Part shown: positions 1 to 8,104 of the stretch, in pieces
Layout: each line of letters begins with the position of its first letter
Numbering within the stretch: the stretch's first letter is position 1
Assembly (NCBI RefSeq): GCF_014243345.1
Contig: NZ_JACLZF010000002.1
Span: 868,001 to 932,000, forward strand
Direction: 5' to 3'
Source: Robiginitalea sp. SC105
GTDB taxonomy: Bacteria > Bacteroidota > Bacteroidia > Flavobacteriales > Flavobacteriaceae
DNA length: 64,000 bases
Position numbers and translations under genes: made by a program
The notes under the pieces: generated by a model
Seen by the model: only the letters and a program-made list of their open reading frames with translations
The model's database searches: none
What the model was told of the DNA's origin: nothing

Positions 1-169
1 CACTACGGCATTCCTCCGGTCACAGCGCCTCAAACAGGCAGCGGAACTCCTTAAAACTTCCGATTTGGGGGTGAGTGAGGTCGCCTATATGGTTGGTTTC
101 AACACCCCTTCCTATTTCATCAAATGCTTCCGGGAAACCTATGGGACAACCCCTGCCGAGTACGTCTAG
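1..169 (+). CDS. C-terminal end of AraC-family regulator (possibly hybrid two-component system), truncated by window edge
   Basis: The first 55 codons read in frame from base 2 to the TAG at 167-169 and encode the second half of an AraC-type DNA-binding domain. RSQRLKQAAELL is the end of the first helix-turn-helix region; VSEVAYMVGFNTPSYFIKCF is the second one, with the usual VGF.(D/N)xxYF core, followed by the family ending GTTPAEY. The protein stops four residues after PAEYV, as AraC domains at the extreme C-terminus do. In Bacteroidota this sequence style is common at the end of hybrid two-component regulators of carbohydrate loci as well as in stand-alone AraC regulators; the upstream part is outside the window, so the two cannot be separated. 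The target is unknown. Confidence 0.85.
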   Translation, partial: TTAFLRSQRLKQAAELLKTSDLGVSEVAYMVGFNTPSYFIKCFRETYGTTPAEYV

Positions 170-297
170 GCAGGCTACGGGAATACCGGGGCCCGGATGT
201 TACATACGTGCAACAATCGGGGACATTTGTGGTATGCTTCTGCTGGCCGGTTCTCTATCTTGGACTTATCGAAAAACCCCAAAAACCGTCCGGAGAA

Positions 298-408
298 ATG
301 AAACCACAGGAAAAGAAAGCGCCCTTCAGGGCAGACGGATTTGTCATTACACTCCTGGCCATGTTGATACTGGCCATCACCGTACTGGTCAGTACCCTGG
401 CCGGGTAG
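298..408 (+). CDS. Possible 36-residue single-pass membrane protein
   Basis: A short frame from ATG 298 to TAG 408 encodes a basic N-terminus (MKPQEKKAPFRADG) followed by one strongly hydrophobic helix (FVITLLAMLILAITVLVSTLAG) that ends at the stop. The charge pattern predicts the N-terminus in the cytoplasm. A GGAGA stretch lies only a few bases before the ATG, so the ribosome site is not convincing, but Bacteroidota often lack a strong one. It lies between the AraC-type regulator and a lipoprotein gene. No family is recognised. The same frame is open further upstream from 124, but that extension overlaps the regulator and has no membrane-protein character. Judged likely but unproven. Confidence 0.45.
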   Translation: MKPQEKKAPFRADGFVITLLAMLILAITVLVSTLAG

Positions 409-624
409 CCCCCCCGAAACAAAGGGTAATCGTACCCGATTATTCCCCGTGCATACATCATTTGTAACGGGTTATACAGTCGTTACATTTCTGGCACTTC
501 CCGATACATTTCTGACATCCGTTCTGGGCCCCTACCGTTAGATTGATTGTAATACCGGGCTGGACAGCGTGTCCCGGACTTGCTTTTCACGCTGATTGAT
601 TTTTCACCATTTAAACGCTTTATT

Positions 625-990
625 ATGACTCACCACAAAAAGGACCGAATTTTTAAAGGATTGCAAACGTTGATCGCAGGGGTATGCCTGCTGGCCATTG
701 CTACAGGCTGCAGCAATGACGATTCCGGCAACGGGATCGACGGCAATTGCGTTGACAATTTCAGCTGGTTCAACGAAGTTTCGGATGAGGTTTCGGCCCT
801 TACCAATGCCGGGGCTGCCTATGGCCAGGATCCGACTGCGGCCAACTGTGCCACCTATGAGGCAGCAGCCATCGATTATCTGGATGCCCTTGAGGATGCC
901 CTGGGTTGTGTATCGGGCACAGACCGGGATGCCCTTCAGGACGCGATCGCGGAAGCCCGGGCGGACGTGGATGGAGGTCTCTGCAACTAG
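625..990 (+). CDS. Small secreted lipoprotein of unknown function
   Basis: The 121-residue product begins MTHHKKDRIFKG, a basic n-region, followed by a hydrophobic stretch and a lipobox-like IATGC with Cys as the first mature residue, then SNDDSGNG, a flexible acidic linker typical of Bacteroidota lipoproteins. The mature domain is small and acidic and contains four further cysteines (GNC, ANC, LGC, LCN), which could make two disulfides, together with Ala-rich helical segments (AAAIDYLDALEDALG, DALQDAIAEARADV). ATG 625 is chosen because it places the signal at the N-terminus; the in-frame start at 580 would put 15 extra residues in front. No family is recognised. Probably membrane-anchored in the envelope. 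Confidence 0.7.
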   Translation: MTHHKKDRIFKGLQTLIAGVCLLAIATGCSNDDSGNGIDGNCVDNFSWFNEVSDEVSALTNAGAAYGQDPTAANCATYEAAAIDYLDALEDALGCVSGTDRDALQDAIAEARADVDGGLCN

Positions 991-1010
991 GCCTTTAAGG
1001 CGCGAAGGGA

Positions 1011-2333
1011 TCAAACCATTCTAAAGGGCTGCCCGGTGCTTTGCAGGACGCCGAACCAGAATTCCCCTTCCGTATCGATTTTTTTCCGCTGGTCCACCAC
1101 CCGCGAAATGGGCAGGTATACAAAGCGGTTGTTCACCCGCCCGACCACGAATTTCGTTTTTCCGCACATGGCCCCGTGTACCGCCTGGTAGGCCAGCCAA
1201 TTGCAGAACTGGCTGTCCTTGGCGTTGGCGGGGGCACTGCGGATGATGTAGCTGGGGTCGATATACTTGATCGTGACCTCTTTTCCGGAGGCATTGAAAT
1301 AGGCCTGTATCCGGTCCTTGAGCAGCTTCCCTATGTCCCTGTGCTGAACATTTCCGGAAGCATCGGTTACCTGTTCAGCTTTTTCGAACAGATGCTGTCC
1401 CGCCCCTTCGGCTACCACGATTACCGCGTGGTGTTTGAGATCGAGGCGGTTTTCCAGTGCCTTTAGAAAACCATTGGGCCCGTCCAGGTCAAAGGCCATT
1501 TCCGGTATCAGCACAAAATTGACCACCGGCATGGAAAAGGCGGTGGAGGCGGCAATGAAGCCGCTGTCCCGCCCCATCAATTTGACGATGGCAATGCCGT
1601 TGTACGCCCCGATGGCCTCGTTGTGTGCATCCCGGACAATCGGGCTGGCCACGTCAAAGGCCGTTTCAAACCCGAAGGATTTATCGATGAGGTTGATGTC
1701 GTTGTCAATGGTCTTGGGGATACCGGCCACGGCGATCTTCAGGTTGCGTTTTTCGATTTCCTCACCGATGGCCCGTGCACCCTTCAGCGTACCGTCCCCA
1801 CCAATGGTAAACAACAGGTCAATCTTGTTTTGGACCAGTGTGTCTACCATTTCGGGTATGGGGTGGGCTCCCCGGGAGGAGCCGAGGATCGTACCCCCGA
1901 ATTCGTGGATATCCTTGACCCGGTCAGGGGTGAGCTCCAGGAATTCGTGGGGGCAGTCTTTGGAAAGCCCTTCATATCCGTAACGGATTCCGAGGATGCG
2001 ACGGACCCCATAAAAATAATGGAGGGCCATTACGAGGCTCCGGATGACGTTGTTGATCCCCGGGCAAAGCCCCCCGCAGGTGACGATGGCCGCGGTGGTT
2101 CCGGCCGGGTCGAAGAATATCTTTTCCCGCGGGCCGGCTTTTTCAAGGCACTCTGGTTTTTCCTGCCGGTTGAGGCAATCCAGGAACCCGGCCAGGGATA
2201 CATCTACCAGTACCCGGTTATCCTCGTCCACGAAATTGAAGATCTCATCCCCGCTTTTTTTGCTAAGGAGCAGGGGGGAGGGGATTTCTGCCTTCCCCAG
2301 GGTTTGTATTGCAAACGGATCGTGTGATGCCAT
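1011..2333 (-). CDS. 6-phosphofructokinase, plant/trypanosome-like ATP type
   Basis: The 440-residue protein is a phosphofructokinase: it phosphorylates fructose 6-phosphate in glycolysis. TCGGLCPGINNVIR (about 85-98) is the nucleotide loop, GGDGT (178-182) the phosphate-donor site, PKTIDND (206-212) the catalytic segment, and MGRDSGFIA the sugar-binding motif. Gly in GGDGT, rather than a second Asp, points to ATP rather than pyrophosphate as donor. Lys in PKTIDND differs from the PGTIDND of classical bacterial PfkA and is the combination known from plant and trypanosomatid ATP enzymes. It is about 120 residues longer than E. coli PfkA, with an N-terminal extension of about 75. Convergent with the preceding lipoprotein gene. 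The family is certain; donor specificity is inferred from residues. Confidence 0.92.
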   Translation of the reverse strand: MASHDPFAIQTLGKAEIPSPLLLSKKSGDEIFNFVDEDNRVLVDVSLAGFLDCLNRQEKPECLEKAGPREKIFFDPAGTTAAIVTCGGLCPGINNVIRSLVMALHYFYGVRRILGIRYGYEGLSKDCPHEFLELTPDRVKDIHEFGGTILGSSRGAHPIPEMVDTLVQNKIDLLFTIGGDGTLKGARAIGEEIEKRNLKIAVAGIPKTIDNDINLIDKSFGFETAFDVASPIVRDAHNEAIGAYNGIAIVKLMGRDSGFIAASTAFSMPVVNFVLIPEMAFDLDGPNGFLKALENRLDLKHHAVIVVAEGAGQHLFEKAEQVTDASGNVQHRDIGKLLKDRIQAYFNASGKEVTIKYIDPSYIIRSAPANAKDSQFCNWLAYQAVHGAMCGKTKFVVGRVNNRFVYLPISRVVDQRKKIDTEGEFWFGVLQSTGQPFRMV

Positions 2334-2463
2334 GGGCCTTACTCTTTGGTTTTTTGTTGCCTAACGGCTTAACGGGGTGGCTGCTTGCCAGTAAGCCGGT
2401 ATCATATTGCCGGAAAAGCGGGCGTCCGGAAGTTCCGGCTATTTCCTGACAATATCAAACCGC

Positions 2464-4632
2464 TTAACTCAACCGGATGGGAAGCTGCCTTGGCCGCTTC
2501 CCGGTGAGCCGGGTAACCGCATTGGCAATGGCCGCTGCAATGGGCCCCATGGGGGGTTCCCCAACCGCCCCGGGGGCATCATCCCCCTGCAGCAGCACCA
2601 CCTCGATCTCCCGGGGGCCATCCTTCATTTGGGCCATCCGGTAAGGCCCGTAAATCACGGGGAGGAGTTCCCCGTCCTCTACATGCATCTCTTCGTAAAG
2701 CGCTGCACTCATGCCCATGATGATGTTGCCCTCGCACTGGGCCCTTACCAGGTCCGGGTTGATGACCAGGCCCGGGTCGAAGGCACAGGTTACCTTTTCC
2801 ACCCGGATCTCACCGTCCCGGATGGATACCTCCGCCACATGGGCTGCAGGTGACCCTGCATCTGTGGAGGCAGCCAGCCCCATGGCAGTACCGCCCACCA
2901 CCTCGTCCCGGTACCCGGCTTTCTCGGCCGCAGCCCGGATGACGTTTTTGAGCCGCTCCCCGGCCGCGTCGTCCCGGATGTGCATCAGCCGGAATCCCAC
3001 GGGGTCCCTGCCGGCTTTCCGGGCCAGTTCATCCAGGAAGGATTCGATGGCAAACGTATTGGTCAGCAGGCCCAGTCCCCGCCAGGTAGCAGTGGCAAAC
3101 GGGAGTTCCACAAACCAGGATACCGATTTGAAATCGGGGATCAGGCCATACTGGATCAGCCCGCCCCTCCATGCCCCGAAATCCGAACCGACCAGGTTTC
3201 GCATCATGCCGGGGAGCGGGCCAAAGGAGTGCATGACGGCCCCGCTTGATGTGTTGAATTCAAAGGCGCTGATCCCGCCTTTGTCGCTGAGTTTGGCGTG
3301 TACCACCATATGGGAGGGCGGTCGGAATTCGTCGTTTTGGAATTCTTCCTGCCGGTTGAAATAGCATTTTACAGGTTTCCCAACGGCCCGAGACATCACG
3401 GCTGCCTCCACGGCATGGGAGGTGTTCAGCCTCCTGCCGAACCCCCCGCCCAGGAAGGTAGGTATCAGGTTGACCTGTTCCTTTTTCAAATCCAGTCGCC
3501 GTGCAACCTGTTCCTGGGTATATCCCGGGACCTGGGTAGAGAGGATGACGGTAGCCTGGTCTTCCTCCACCCAGGCAAGTGCCCCGTTGGGTTCCAGTTG
3601 GGCATGTGCCCCGATGGGGGTTTTGAATTCGGCCCGGATAATTTCCCCCGGGGCGGTTTCGAAAGCGCGTTCCGCGTTCCCCTGTTTCTGGATGACATAG
3701 GGCGTGCCATTTCCAACGCGGATCATCTCCTCTATATCCCGGGTCTGCCAGCCGGTATCGGCGTCCCAGTCCACTTCGATGGCGTTTTTGGCGTTTTCCG
3801 CAGCCATCCGGGAAGTGGCAACTACCCCGACGAAATCCGCTTCCCTGCAGATCCTGACCACCCCGGCCATGGATGCTGCCCGGCTGGTATCAGCCGATTT
3901 CAGGCGCGCACCGATATGCGATGGCCGGGCAACGGCCCCGTACAACATATCGGGCAGGGTGGCATCCATCCCGAAGATAGCTGCCCCGAAGACTTTGTCT
4001 GCCAGGTCATTTCTCGGCACGGGACGCCCGATAAAGGGGTAGGAGCCCACTTCCCGCAAAGGGGGGGTGTCCGGAGATGCCCAGTCCTGTACGCCCTCAA
4101 CAATTTCGCCATAGCTCAGGGAGCGGTCCCCGGCCCAAACCCGCCCGGCCTCCGTGGTGAGCTCACTGACAGGTAACCCGAGTTTCCGGGCGGCTTCCGC
4201 CTTGAGCATTTCCCGCAGGGTGGCACTCAGGCTCCGAAGCACCGGCCACAGGCTGCGGATGGTGGTGCTCCCCCCCGTACCGAAATCATCGACATTGCCA
4301 GAGGCGGTCGGGGCGTGGATGACCCGGATTTGCTGCACGTCCACGTCGAGTTCCCCGGCGGCGATTTGTGCGAGGCCGGTGAAGATTCCCTGTCCCATCT
4401 CCACCTTGGGGGAGCTGAGGATAATCCCATTCTCGGGCGTGACTTCAAACCAGAGGGCCGGTTCGTCCGTTTCCCCTATATAGGGAACGTCCCCGGTATC
4501 TATAAACGCGTTGAATTTACGCCTCAGCGGATTGCGCAACAGGTAGGTGGTCCCAATGATCAATCCTGTACCCCCGAGCAGGGTGCGAACCACAAATTTA
4601 CGACGGGTAATCCCTTTTGTTTTTTCTGCCAT
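2464..4632 (-). CDS. Molybdopterin-binding large subunit of an isoquinoline 1-oxidoreductase/aldehyde dehydrogenase-like enzyme (IorB-like)
   Basis: This 722-residue protein belongs to the xanthine-oxidase-type molybdenum hydroxylases, which insert an oxygen from water into an aldehyde or N-heterocycle. The N-terminus ITRRKFVVRTLLGG is a twin-arginine export signal, so it should fold with its cofactor in the cytoplasm and act in the periplasm. FLGGGFGRR is a molybdopterin-contact loop and AVGEPPMGPIAAAIANAV near the C-terminus carries the expected catalytic Glu. Two homologous molybdenum-binding halves, as in IorB, fit the length. It starts 3 bp after the [2Fe-2S] subunit gene on the same strand, so both are one operon. 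No cytochrome partner or maturation gene is seen here. The substrate cannot be told; the isoquinoline name reflects the subunit layout only. Confidence 0.9.
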   Translation of the reverse strand: MAEKTKGITRRKFVVRTLLGGTGLIIGTTYLLRNPLRRKFNAFIDTGDVPYIGETDEPALWFEVTPENGIILSSPKVEMGQGIFTGLAQIAAGELDVDVQQIRVIHAPTASGNVDDFGTGGSTTIRSLWPVLRSLSATLREMLKAEAARKLGLPVSELTTEAGRVWAGDRSLSYGEIVEGVQDWASPDTPPLREVGSYPFIGRPVPRNDLADKVFGAAIFGMDATLPDMLYGAVARPSHIGARLKSADTSRAASMAGVVRICREADFVGVVATSRMAAENAKNAIEVDWDADTGWQTRDIEEMIRVGNGTPYVIQKQGNAERAFETAPGEIIRAEFKTPIGAHAQLEPNGALAWVEEDQATVILSTQVPGYTQEQVARRLDLKKEQVNLIPTFLGGGFGRRLNTSHAVEAAVMSRAVGKPVKCYFNRQEEFQNDEFRPPSHMVVHAKLSDKGGISAFEFNTSSGAVMHSFGPLPGMMRNLVGSDFGAWRGGLIQYGLIPDFKSVSWFVELPFATATWRGLGLLTNTFAIESFLDELARKAGRDPVGFRLMHIRDDAAGERLKNVIRAAAEKAGYRDEVVGGTAMGLAASTDAGSPAAHVAEVSIRDGEIRVEKVTCAFDPGLVINPDLVRAQCEGNIIMGMSAALYEEMHVEDGELLPVIYGPYRMAQMKDGPREIEVVLLQGDDAPGAVGEPPMGPIAAAIANAVTRLTGKRPRQLPIRLS

Positions 4633-4635
4633 CCC

Positions 4636-5142
4636 TTAAGGTGTTTCCGCAAGGGGTTCCTCCCGGGTCCCCCCGATTGCTGCTGCCCGGTGAATGGCCT
4701 TACGCATACGGTAGTACGTTCCACACCGGCAGATATTGGTGATGTTCTGGTCAATGTCGGCATCCGTGGGCTCGGGCACCTTTTCCAGCAGGGCGGCCGC
4801 TGCCATCATGAAGCCCGGCTGGCAGTACCCGCACTGGGGGACCACTTCGGCCATCCAGGCCCGTTGGACCGGATGGGGTTCCTCCCGGGAACCCAACCCT
4901 TCGATGGTCGTGATTTGTTTGCCTTCGGCCAGTCTGGCCGGGTAGGTGCAGGACCTGACGGCCTCCTTGTCCACATGGAGGGTACAGGCCCCGCAGGCGG
5001 CTTTGCCACAGCCGAATTTGGTGCCCATAATACCGAGGTAATCTCGGAGTACCCAGAGCAGCGGCGTGTTGGTATCCTCAAGGGCTATTTGGTGGTCCGC
5101 CCCATTTACGGTAAGTGTAATTTGTTGCTTTTGCACATTCAT
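4636..5142 (-). CDS. [2Fe-2S] small subunit of the molybdenum hydroxylase (IorA-like)
   Basis: A 168-residue electron-transfer subunit with both clusters of the family. The plant-ferredoxin-type cluster is held by [15 protein letters not shown] plus the Cys of VRSC; the second, all-helical domain binds its cluster through QCGYCQPGF and NICRCG. Electrons from the molybdenum centre of the adjacent large subunit pass through these clusters to an unidentified acceptor. It has no signal of its own, so it is probably carried across the membrane with the Tat-tagged partner, as known for IorAB and related enzymes. It is the first gene of a two-gene operon, divergent from galactokinase across 97 bp. 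Length is normal for the family. Confidence 0.93.
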   Translation of the reverse strand: MNVQKQQITLTVNGADHQIALEDTNTPLLWVLRDYLGIMGTKFGCGKAACGACTLHVDKEAVRSCTYPARLAEGKQITTIEGLGSREEPHPVQRAWMAEVVPQCGYCQPGFMMAAAALLEKVPEPTDADIDQNITNICRCGTYYRMRKAIHRAAAIGGTREEPLAETP

Positions 5143-5168
5143 GCCCGAATATTAAGGAAAAATGCCGT

Positions 5169-5176
5169 TACTTTTG
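5169..5176 (+). promoter_or_regulatory. Candidate -7 element of galactokinase promoter
   Basis: TACTTTTG matches the Bacteroidota -7 consensus TAnnTTTG exactly and lies about 64 bp before the galactokinase ATG, in the divergent space shared with the molybdenum hydroxylase operon. No good -33 TTTG was found at the usual spacing. Confidence 0.35.
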
Positions 5177-5239
5177 GGTTCTTAAGGGAAACCGGGAGGG
5201 AAAATTCCCTGTATCCCGGATTCATTCAACTGAATAGCG

Positions 5240-6355
5240 ATGAAGCTTATAAAGGTGGCCTCCCCCGGGAGGATAAACCTGCTCGGGGAGCACACGGATT
5301 ACAACCAGGGCCTGGTCCTGCCGGCGGCTATAGACCGCACCATCGTTTTCACCCTTTCCCGAAATGGAAACCCTTCCCGGTGCACACTGCATTCCAGGGG
5401 CTATGGAGATCCCCTCGTGGCAGATCTTTCGGACATTCGGCAAGGTGAACGGAGTTGGGAAAATTACCTGCTGGGGGTGCTGTCGGAGCTCCGGGAACTC
5501 ACCGACGGGCTCCGGGGTTTCGACTGCCATATTGAAAGCCGGCTGCCGGCGGGGTCCGGCATAAGTTCTTCGGCCGCCCTGGAGTGCGGACTGGCATTCG
5601 GGCTTAACGAGCTTTTCGGCCTCGGGTTGTCCCGTTGGGACCTGGTGGAGCTCTGTGTACGTGCAGAACATCGTTTTGTAGGAACCCGCTGCGGTATCAT
5701 GGACCAGTTTGCCTCCCTGATGGGCCGGCCCGGGCACGCCATGTTGCTGGATTGCAGGTCCCTGGCATTTGATTATGTACCGCTGGAAACGGGCCCCTAT
5801 AAATTGCTCCTGCTCAATTCCAATGTGTCGCACGACCTGGCCGAAAGCGCTTATAACACCCGAAGGGAGGAGTGCGAAACCGGGACGGGCATCCTCCGGT
5901 TGCAAACGGGCCTTGAAGCCCCCTTAAGAGAATTGCCCCTGGAGCGCCTCAAGGAATTCAGCAGCGCGATGGTTCCGGAAGTGTACAACAGATGTGCGTA
6001 TGTCATCGCCGAGAACAACCGGGTGCGCCGGGCTGTTGCGGCCCTCGGAAACAATGACATGGAAGCCCTTGGCCACCTGTTGTATGAAACCCATTACGGC
6101 CTGCGCGATCTTTTTGAAGTCAGCTGCCCGGAATTGGATTTTCTGGTCGACTTTACGGAGCCCCTGGACAAGGTCCTGGGTTCCCGCCTGATGGGCGGAG
6201 GCTTCGGGGGATGCACATTGAATATTGTGCATTCCGAATACCTGGAAGCTTTCATTTGGGAAATTAGCAGCGCCTACCGCAGTCAATTTGGCCTGGAACT
6301 CTCCCCCATGGTTGCCCTGCCGGGCCCGGGGACCTCCCTGCTAAAACCCACATAG
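5240..6355 (+). CDS. galK: Galactokinase
   Basis: This GHMP-family kinase phosphorylates galactose at C1 with ATP, the first step of the Leloir pathway. The N-terminal galactokinase signature GRINLLGEHTDYNQG is followed by LP; the ATP loop is LPAGSGISSSAAL (about 97-109); CGIMDQF contains the catalytic Asp region, and LMGGGFGGCTLNIV near residue 320 is the third GHMP motif. At 371 residues it is slightly shorter than the about 380 of E. coli GalK because the N-terminus begins directly before the strand that leads to the signature. No epimerase or uridylyltransferase gene is nearby, so it seems a lone pathway gene here. Followed by an AT-rich gap and a receiver-domain gene. Confidence 0.93.
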   Translation: MKLIKVASPGRINLLGEHTDYNQGLVLPAAIDRTIVFTLSRNGNPSRCTLHSRGYGDPLVADLSDIRQGERSWENYLLGVLSELRELTDGLRGFDCHIESRLPAGSGISSSAALECGLAFGLNELFGLGLSRWDLVELCVRAEHRFVGTRCGIMDQFASLMGRPGHAMLLDCRSLAFDYVPLETGPYKLLLLNSNVSHDLAESAYNTRREECETGTGILRLQTGLEAPLRELPLERLKEFSSAMVPEVYNRCAYVIAENNRVRRAVAALGNNDMEALGHLLYETHYGLRDLFEVSCPELDFLVDFTEPLDKVLGSRLMGGGFGGCTLNIVHSEYLEAFIWEISSAYRSQFGLELSPMVALPGPGTSLLKPT

Positions 6356-6551
6356 CAATCTGATCGAAAAAACCAGGGGCATCCGGCCGAAAATAATGCC
6401 CTTCCTGAAAATAAATTTTTACATAATGTCTTACAAATCAACCTACTTAAATCTTACACTTTACAATAGCTTAACATAGATTCACAACAATTTTTTGGGC
6501 GATTCCGGCAAACCGGGTTCATTCGGGGAACTAACTTTAAACGTTTCCCAT

Positions 6552-6959
6552 ATGTACAAGCAATTCTATCTGGTAGATGACGAGGACCTGGTGAACACCA
6601 TCAATACCATCCACTTCGGAAGGTTGGGCCTTGATGATAAAGTGAAAAGCTTTACAAACCCCGAACTGGCTCTGGACGACCTGAGGTTCCGGGAAGACCA
6701 GACGCAACGCACCCTGATCCTCCTGGACATCAATATGCCGGAAATGACCGGTTTTGAATTCCTGGAGTTCATGAAATTGGAGAACTTCAGCAGGTCAAAC
6801 GAAGTCCTGCTCGTTACCTCTTCCCGAGATCCCTATGATATCCAAATGGCCGGGGAATTCCCGGAGTATGTGAAGGGGTACATTAACAAACCGCTTAAAA
6901 TACAAGACCTGGAAGCCTATCTCCAACGCGCCAGCAGCCCGGCACGCCTCGCTGTCTGA
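6552..6959 (+). CDS. Stand-alone response regulator receiver domain
   Basis: The 135-residue product is a single REC domain without an output module. The acidic pocket is LVDDED near the start, the phosphorylated Asp is in LILLDINMPEMTGFEF, the switch Thr/Ser in LLVTSSRDP, and the conserved Lys in YINKPL. ATG 6552 is preferred because it places the first beta strand (KQFYLVDDED) directly at the N-terminus; an upstream in-frame codon at 6495 would add 19 residues with no domain character. Proteins of this kind relay phosphate to another component or act by protein contact. No kinase is adjacent, so the partner must be elsewhere; the hybrid kinase 11 kb away already carries its own receiver. 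Confidence 0.85.
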   Translation: MYKQFYLVDDEDLVNTINTIHFGRLGLDDKVKSFTNPELALDDLRFREDQTQRTLILLDINMPEMTGFEFLEFMKLENFSRSNEVLLVTSSRDPYDIQMAGEFPEYVKGYINKPLKIQDLEAYLQRASSPARLAV

Positions 6960-6981
6960 TTCTGTACTTTTCTGAAAAAAT

Positions 6982-7011
6982 CAAGCCCGCGATCCTGTGG
7001 TCACGGGCTTG
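6982..7011. terminator. Bidirectional rho-independent terminator
   Basis: CAAGCCCGCGATC and GGTCACGGGCTTG form a hairpin with an eight-bp GC-rich base and weaker pairs near the loop. T-rich sequence follows on the plus strand, and an A-run precedes it and would serve the minus strand. It sits between convergent genes (receiver domain ending 6959, isomerase-fold lipoprotein ending 7059). Confidence 0.7.
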
Positions 7012-7058
7012 TTTGTATGTTTGTAACCGGACGTCCGCCTCCGGAATTTTAAACGTTG

Positions 7059-7937
7059 TTAGCGCAACCCGATTTCATCCAGGTTTTCATAGCTGGTGCG
7101 GATCGCCTCGAGGGGTTGCATGCCGTCAAAGGTCATGTCCTGTTCCACAATATAATATTCCATGCCAGATTGCTCTTTTTTGGCTACAATCCGTTTGAAG
7201 TCGATGGTACCGGTACCAACGGGCGCAAACCTTCCCTGGCTGTCCATGTCCTTTACGTGCCAGATCTTGAATCGGTCCGGGTATTTCTCAAAATAATCCA
7301 GCGGATCTGCGCCGGCGCGGGTTACCCAATACAGGTCCATCTGGAAGTTGACCAGGTCCGGGTCGGTATTTTCCAGCATGTAGTCGATTGGAATGATGCC
7401 CTGCTCGTTCGGCTTGAATTCAAAGTCGTGGTTGTGGTAAAGCAGTTCCAGGCCTGCAGCCTTGCATTTTTGGGCAAGGGTATTGACGATATCCGTCAGT
7501 TCCTGGACGGTGCCGGTCATCCCCAGTGTCCGGGTTTCCGGGTCAAAGGTAAAGCGCCCCATAGGGGGTACCGGGATGACAAAGTAGCGGAAGCCGGCTG
7601 CCTTGGTATCGGCTATCATCTGGTCGGCATTTTCCATGGTAACCCCTCCCTGATGCACGCTCAGTGGTTGCAGGCCGATTTCCCCAAGGTAGCTTTTGAA
7701 TTCCTGGGGGGCCATGCCGTAGAACTTCCCGTCCTCGTAATTGGTAGCCTCGATATTGACATAACCGATGTCGGCCACTTGCTGCAGGACGCCTTTGGGA
7801 TCCTGTTCCATCAGGTCGCGGACGGTGTAGAGGGTTGCGCCCGGGGCGGGCATGTCCGACCCGCCGCAGCCTGCAAGGGACATTCCAAACAGGATAGAGA
7901 GGGTTAGTAATACGGGGAAGATGTGTTTTTTACGCAT
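7059..7937 (-). CDS. Sugar phosphate isomerase/epimerase-fold lipoprotein (xylose-isomerase-like TIM barrel)
   Basis: ATG 7937 gives MRKKHIFPVLLTLSILFGMSLAGC, a lipoprotein signal with lipobox SLAGC; an upstream in-frame start would hide it. The mature part is a divalent-metal TIM barrel of the xylose isomerase-like/AP endonuclease 2 superfamily: YTVRDLMEQDPKGVLQQVADIGY opens the barrel, YHNHDFEF carries metal-binding His residues, FQMDLYWVTRAGADPLDYF and IWHVKDMD hold the remaining Asp/His ligands, and VGTGTIDF is the last conserved element. Such secreted barrels are common in Bacteroidota glycan catabolism, usually acting on oxidised or deoxy sugars together with Gfo/Idh/MocA enzymes. A paralogue with the same layout lies at 47349-48188. 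The reaction cannot be assigned. Confidence 0.85.
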   Translation of the reverse strand: MRKKHIFPVLLTLSILFGMSLAGCGGSDMPAPGATLYTVRDLMEQDPKGVLQQVADIGYVNIEATNYEDGKFYGMAPQEFKSYLGEIGLQPLSVHQGGVTMENADQMIADTKAAGFRYFVIPVPPMGRFTFDPETRTLGMTGTVQELTDIVNTLAQKCKAAGLELLYHNHDFEFKPNEQGIIPIDYMLENTDPDLVNFQMDLYWVTRAGADPLDYFEKYPDRFKIWHVKDMDSQGRFAPVGTGTIDFKRIVAKKEQSGMEYYIVEQDMTFDGMQPLEAIRTSYENLDEIGLR

Positions 7938-8020
7938 GGTGATCGTTTGTTCAGATTGGAAATGTTGTTCTCCCGGCCATCGCACAGCCGGTATCGATAA
8001 AGATACGGGATTCTTTCGGA

Positions 8021-8104
8021 TCCTCCGGGGCCTTACGGAAGCCGGCTCAGGGATTGTTCAGTTCCTCCCGGGCCTTTCGGAAGCCCGTTCAGCGATTGTT
8101 CATT
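8021..8104. repeat. 42-bp tandem duplication at the 3' end of the thioredoxin-like gene
   Basis: Two adjacent 42-bp units (8021-8062 and 8063-8104) agree at about 36 positions, sharing blocks such as GGCCTT-CGGAAGCC and GATTGTTCA. The second unit overlaps the last codons and stop of the minus-strand gene ending at 8089; the first lies beyond the stop. It looks like a diverged tandem duplication of the gene's end. Confidence 0.75.
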
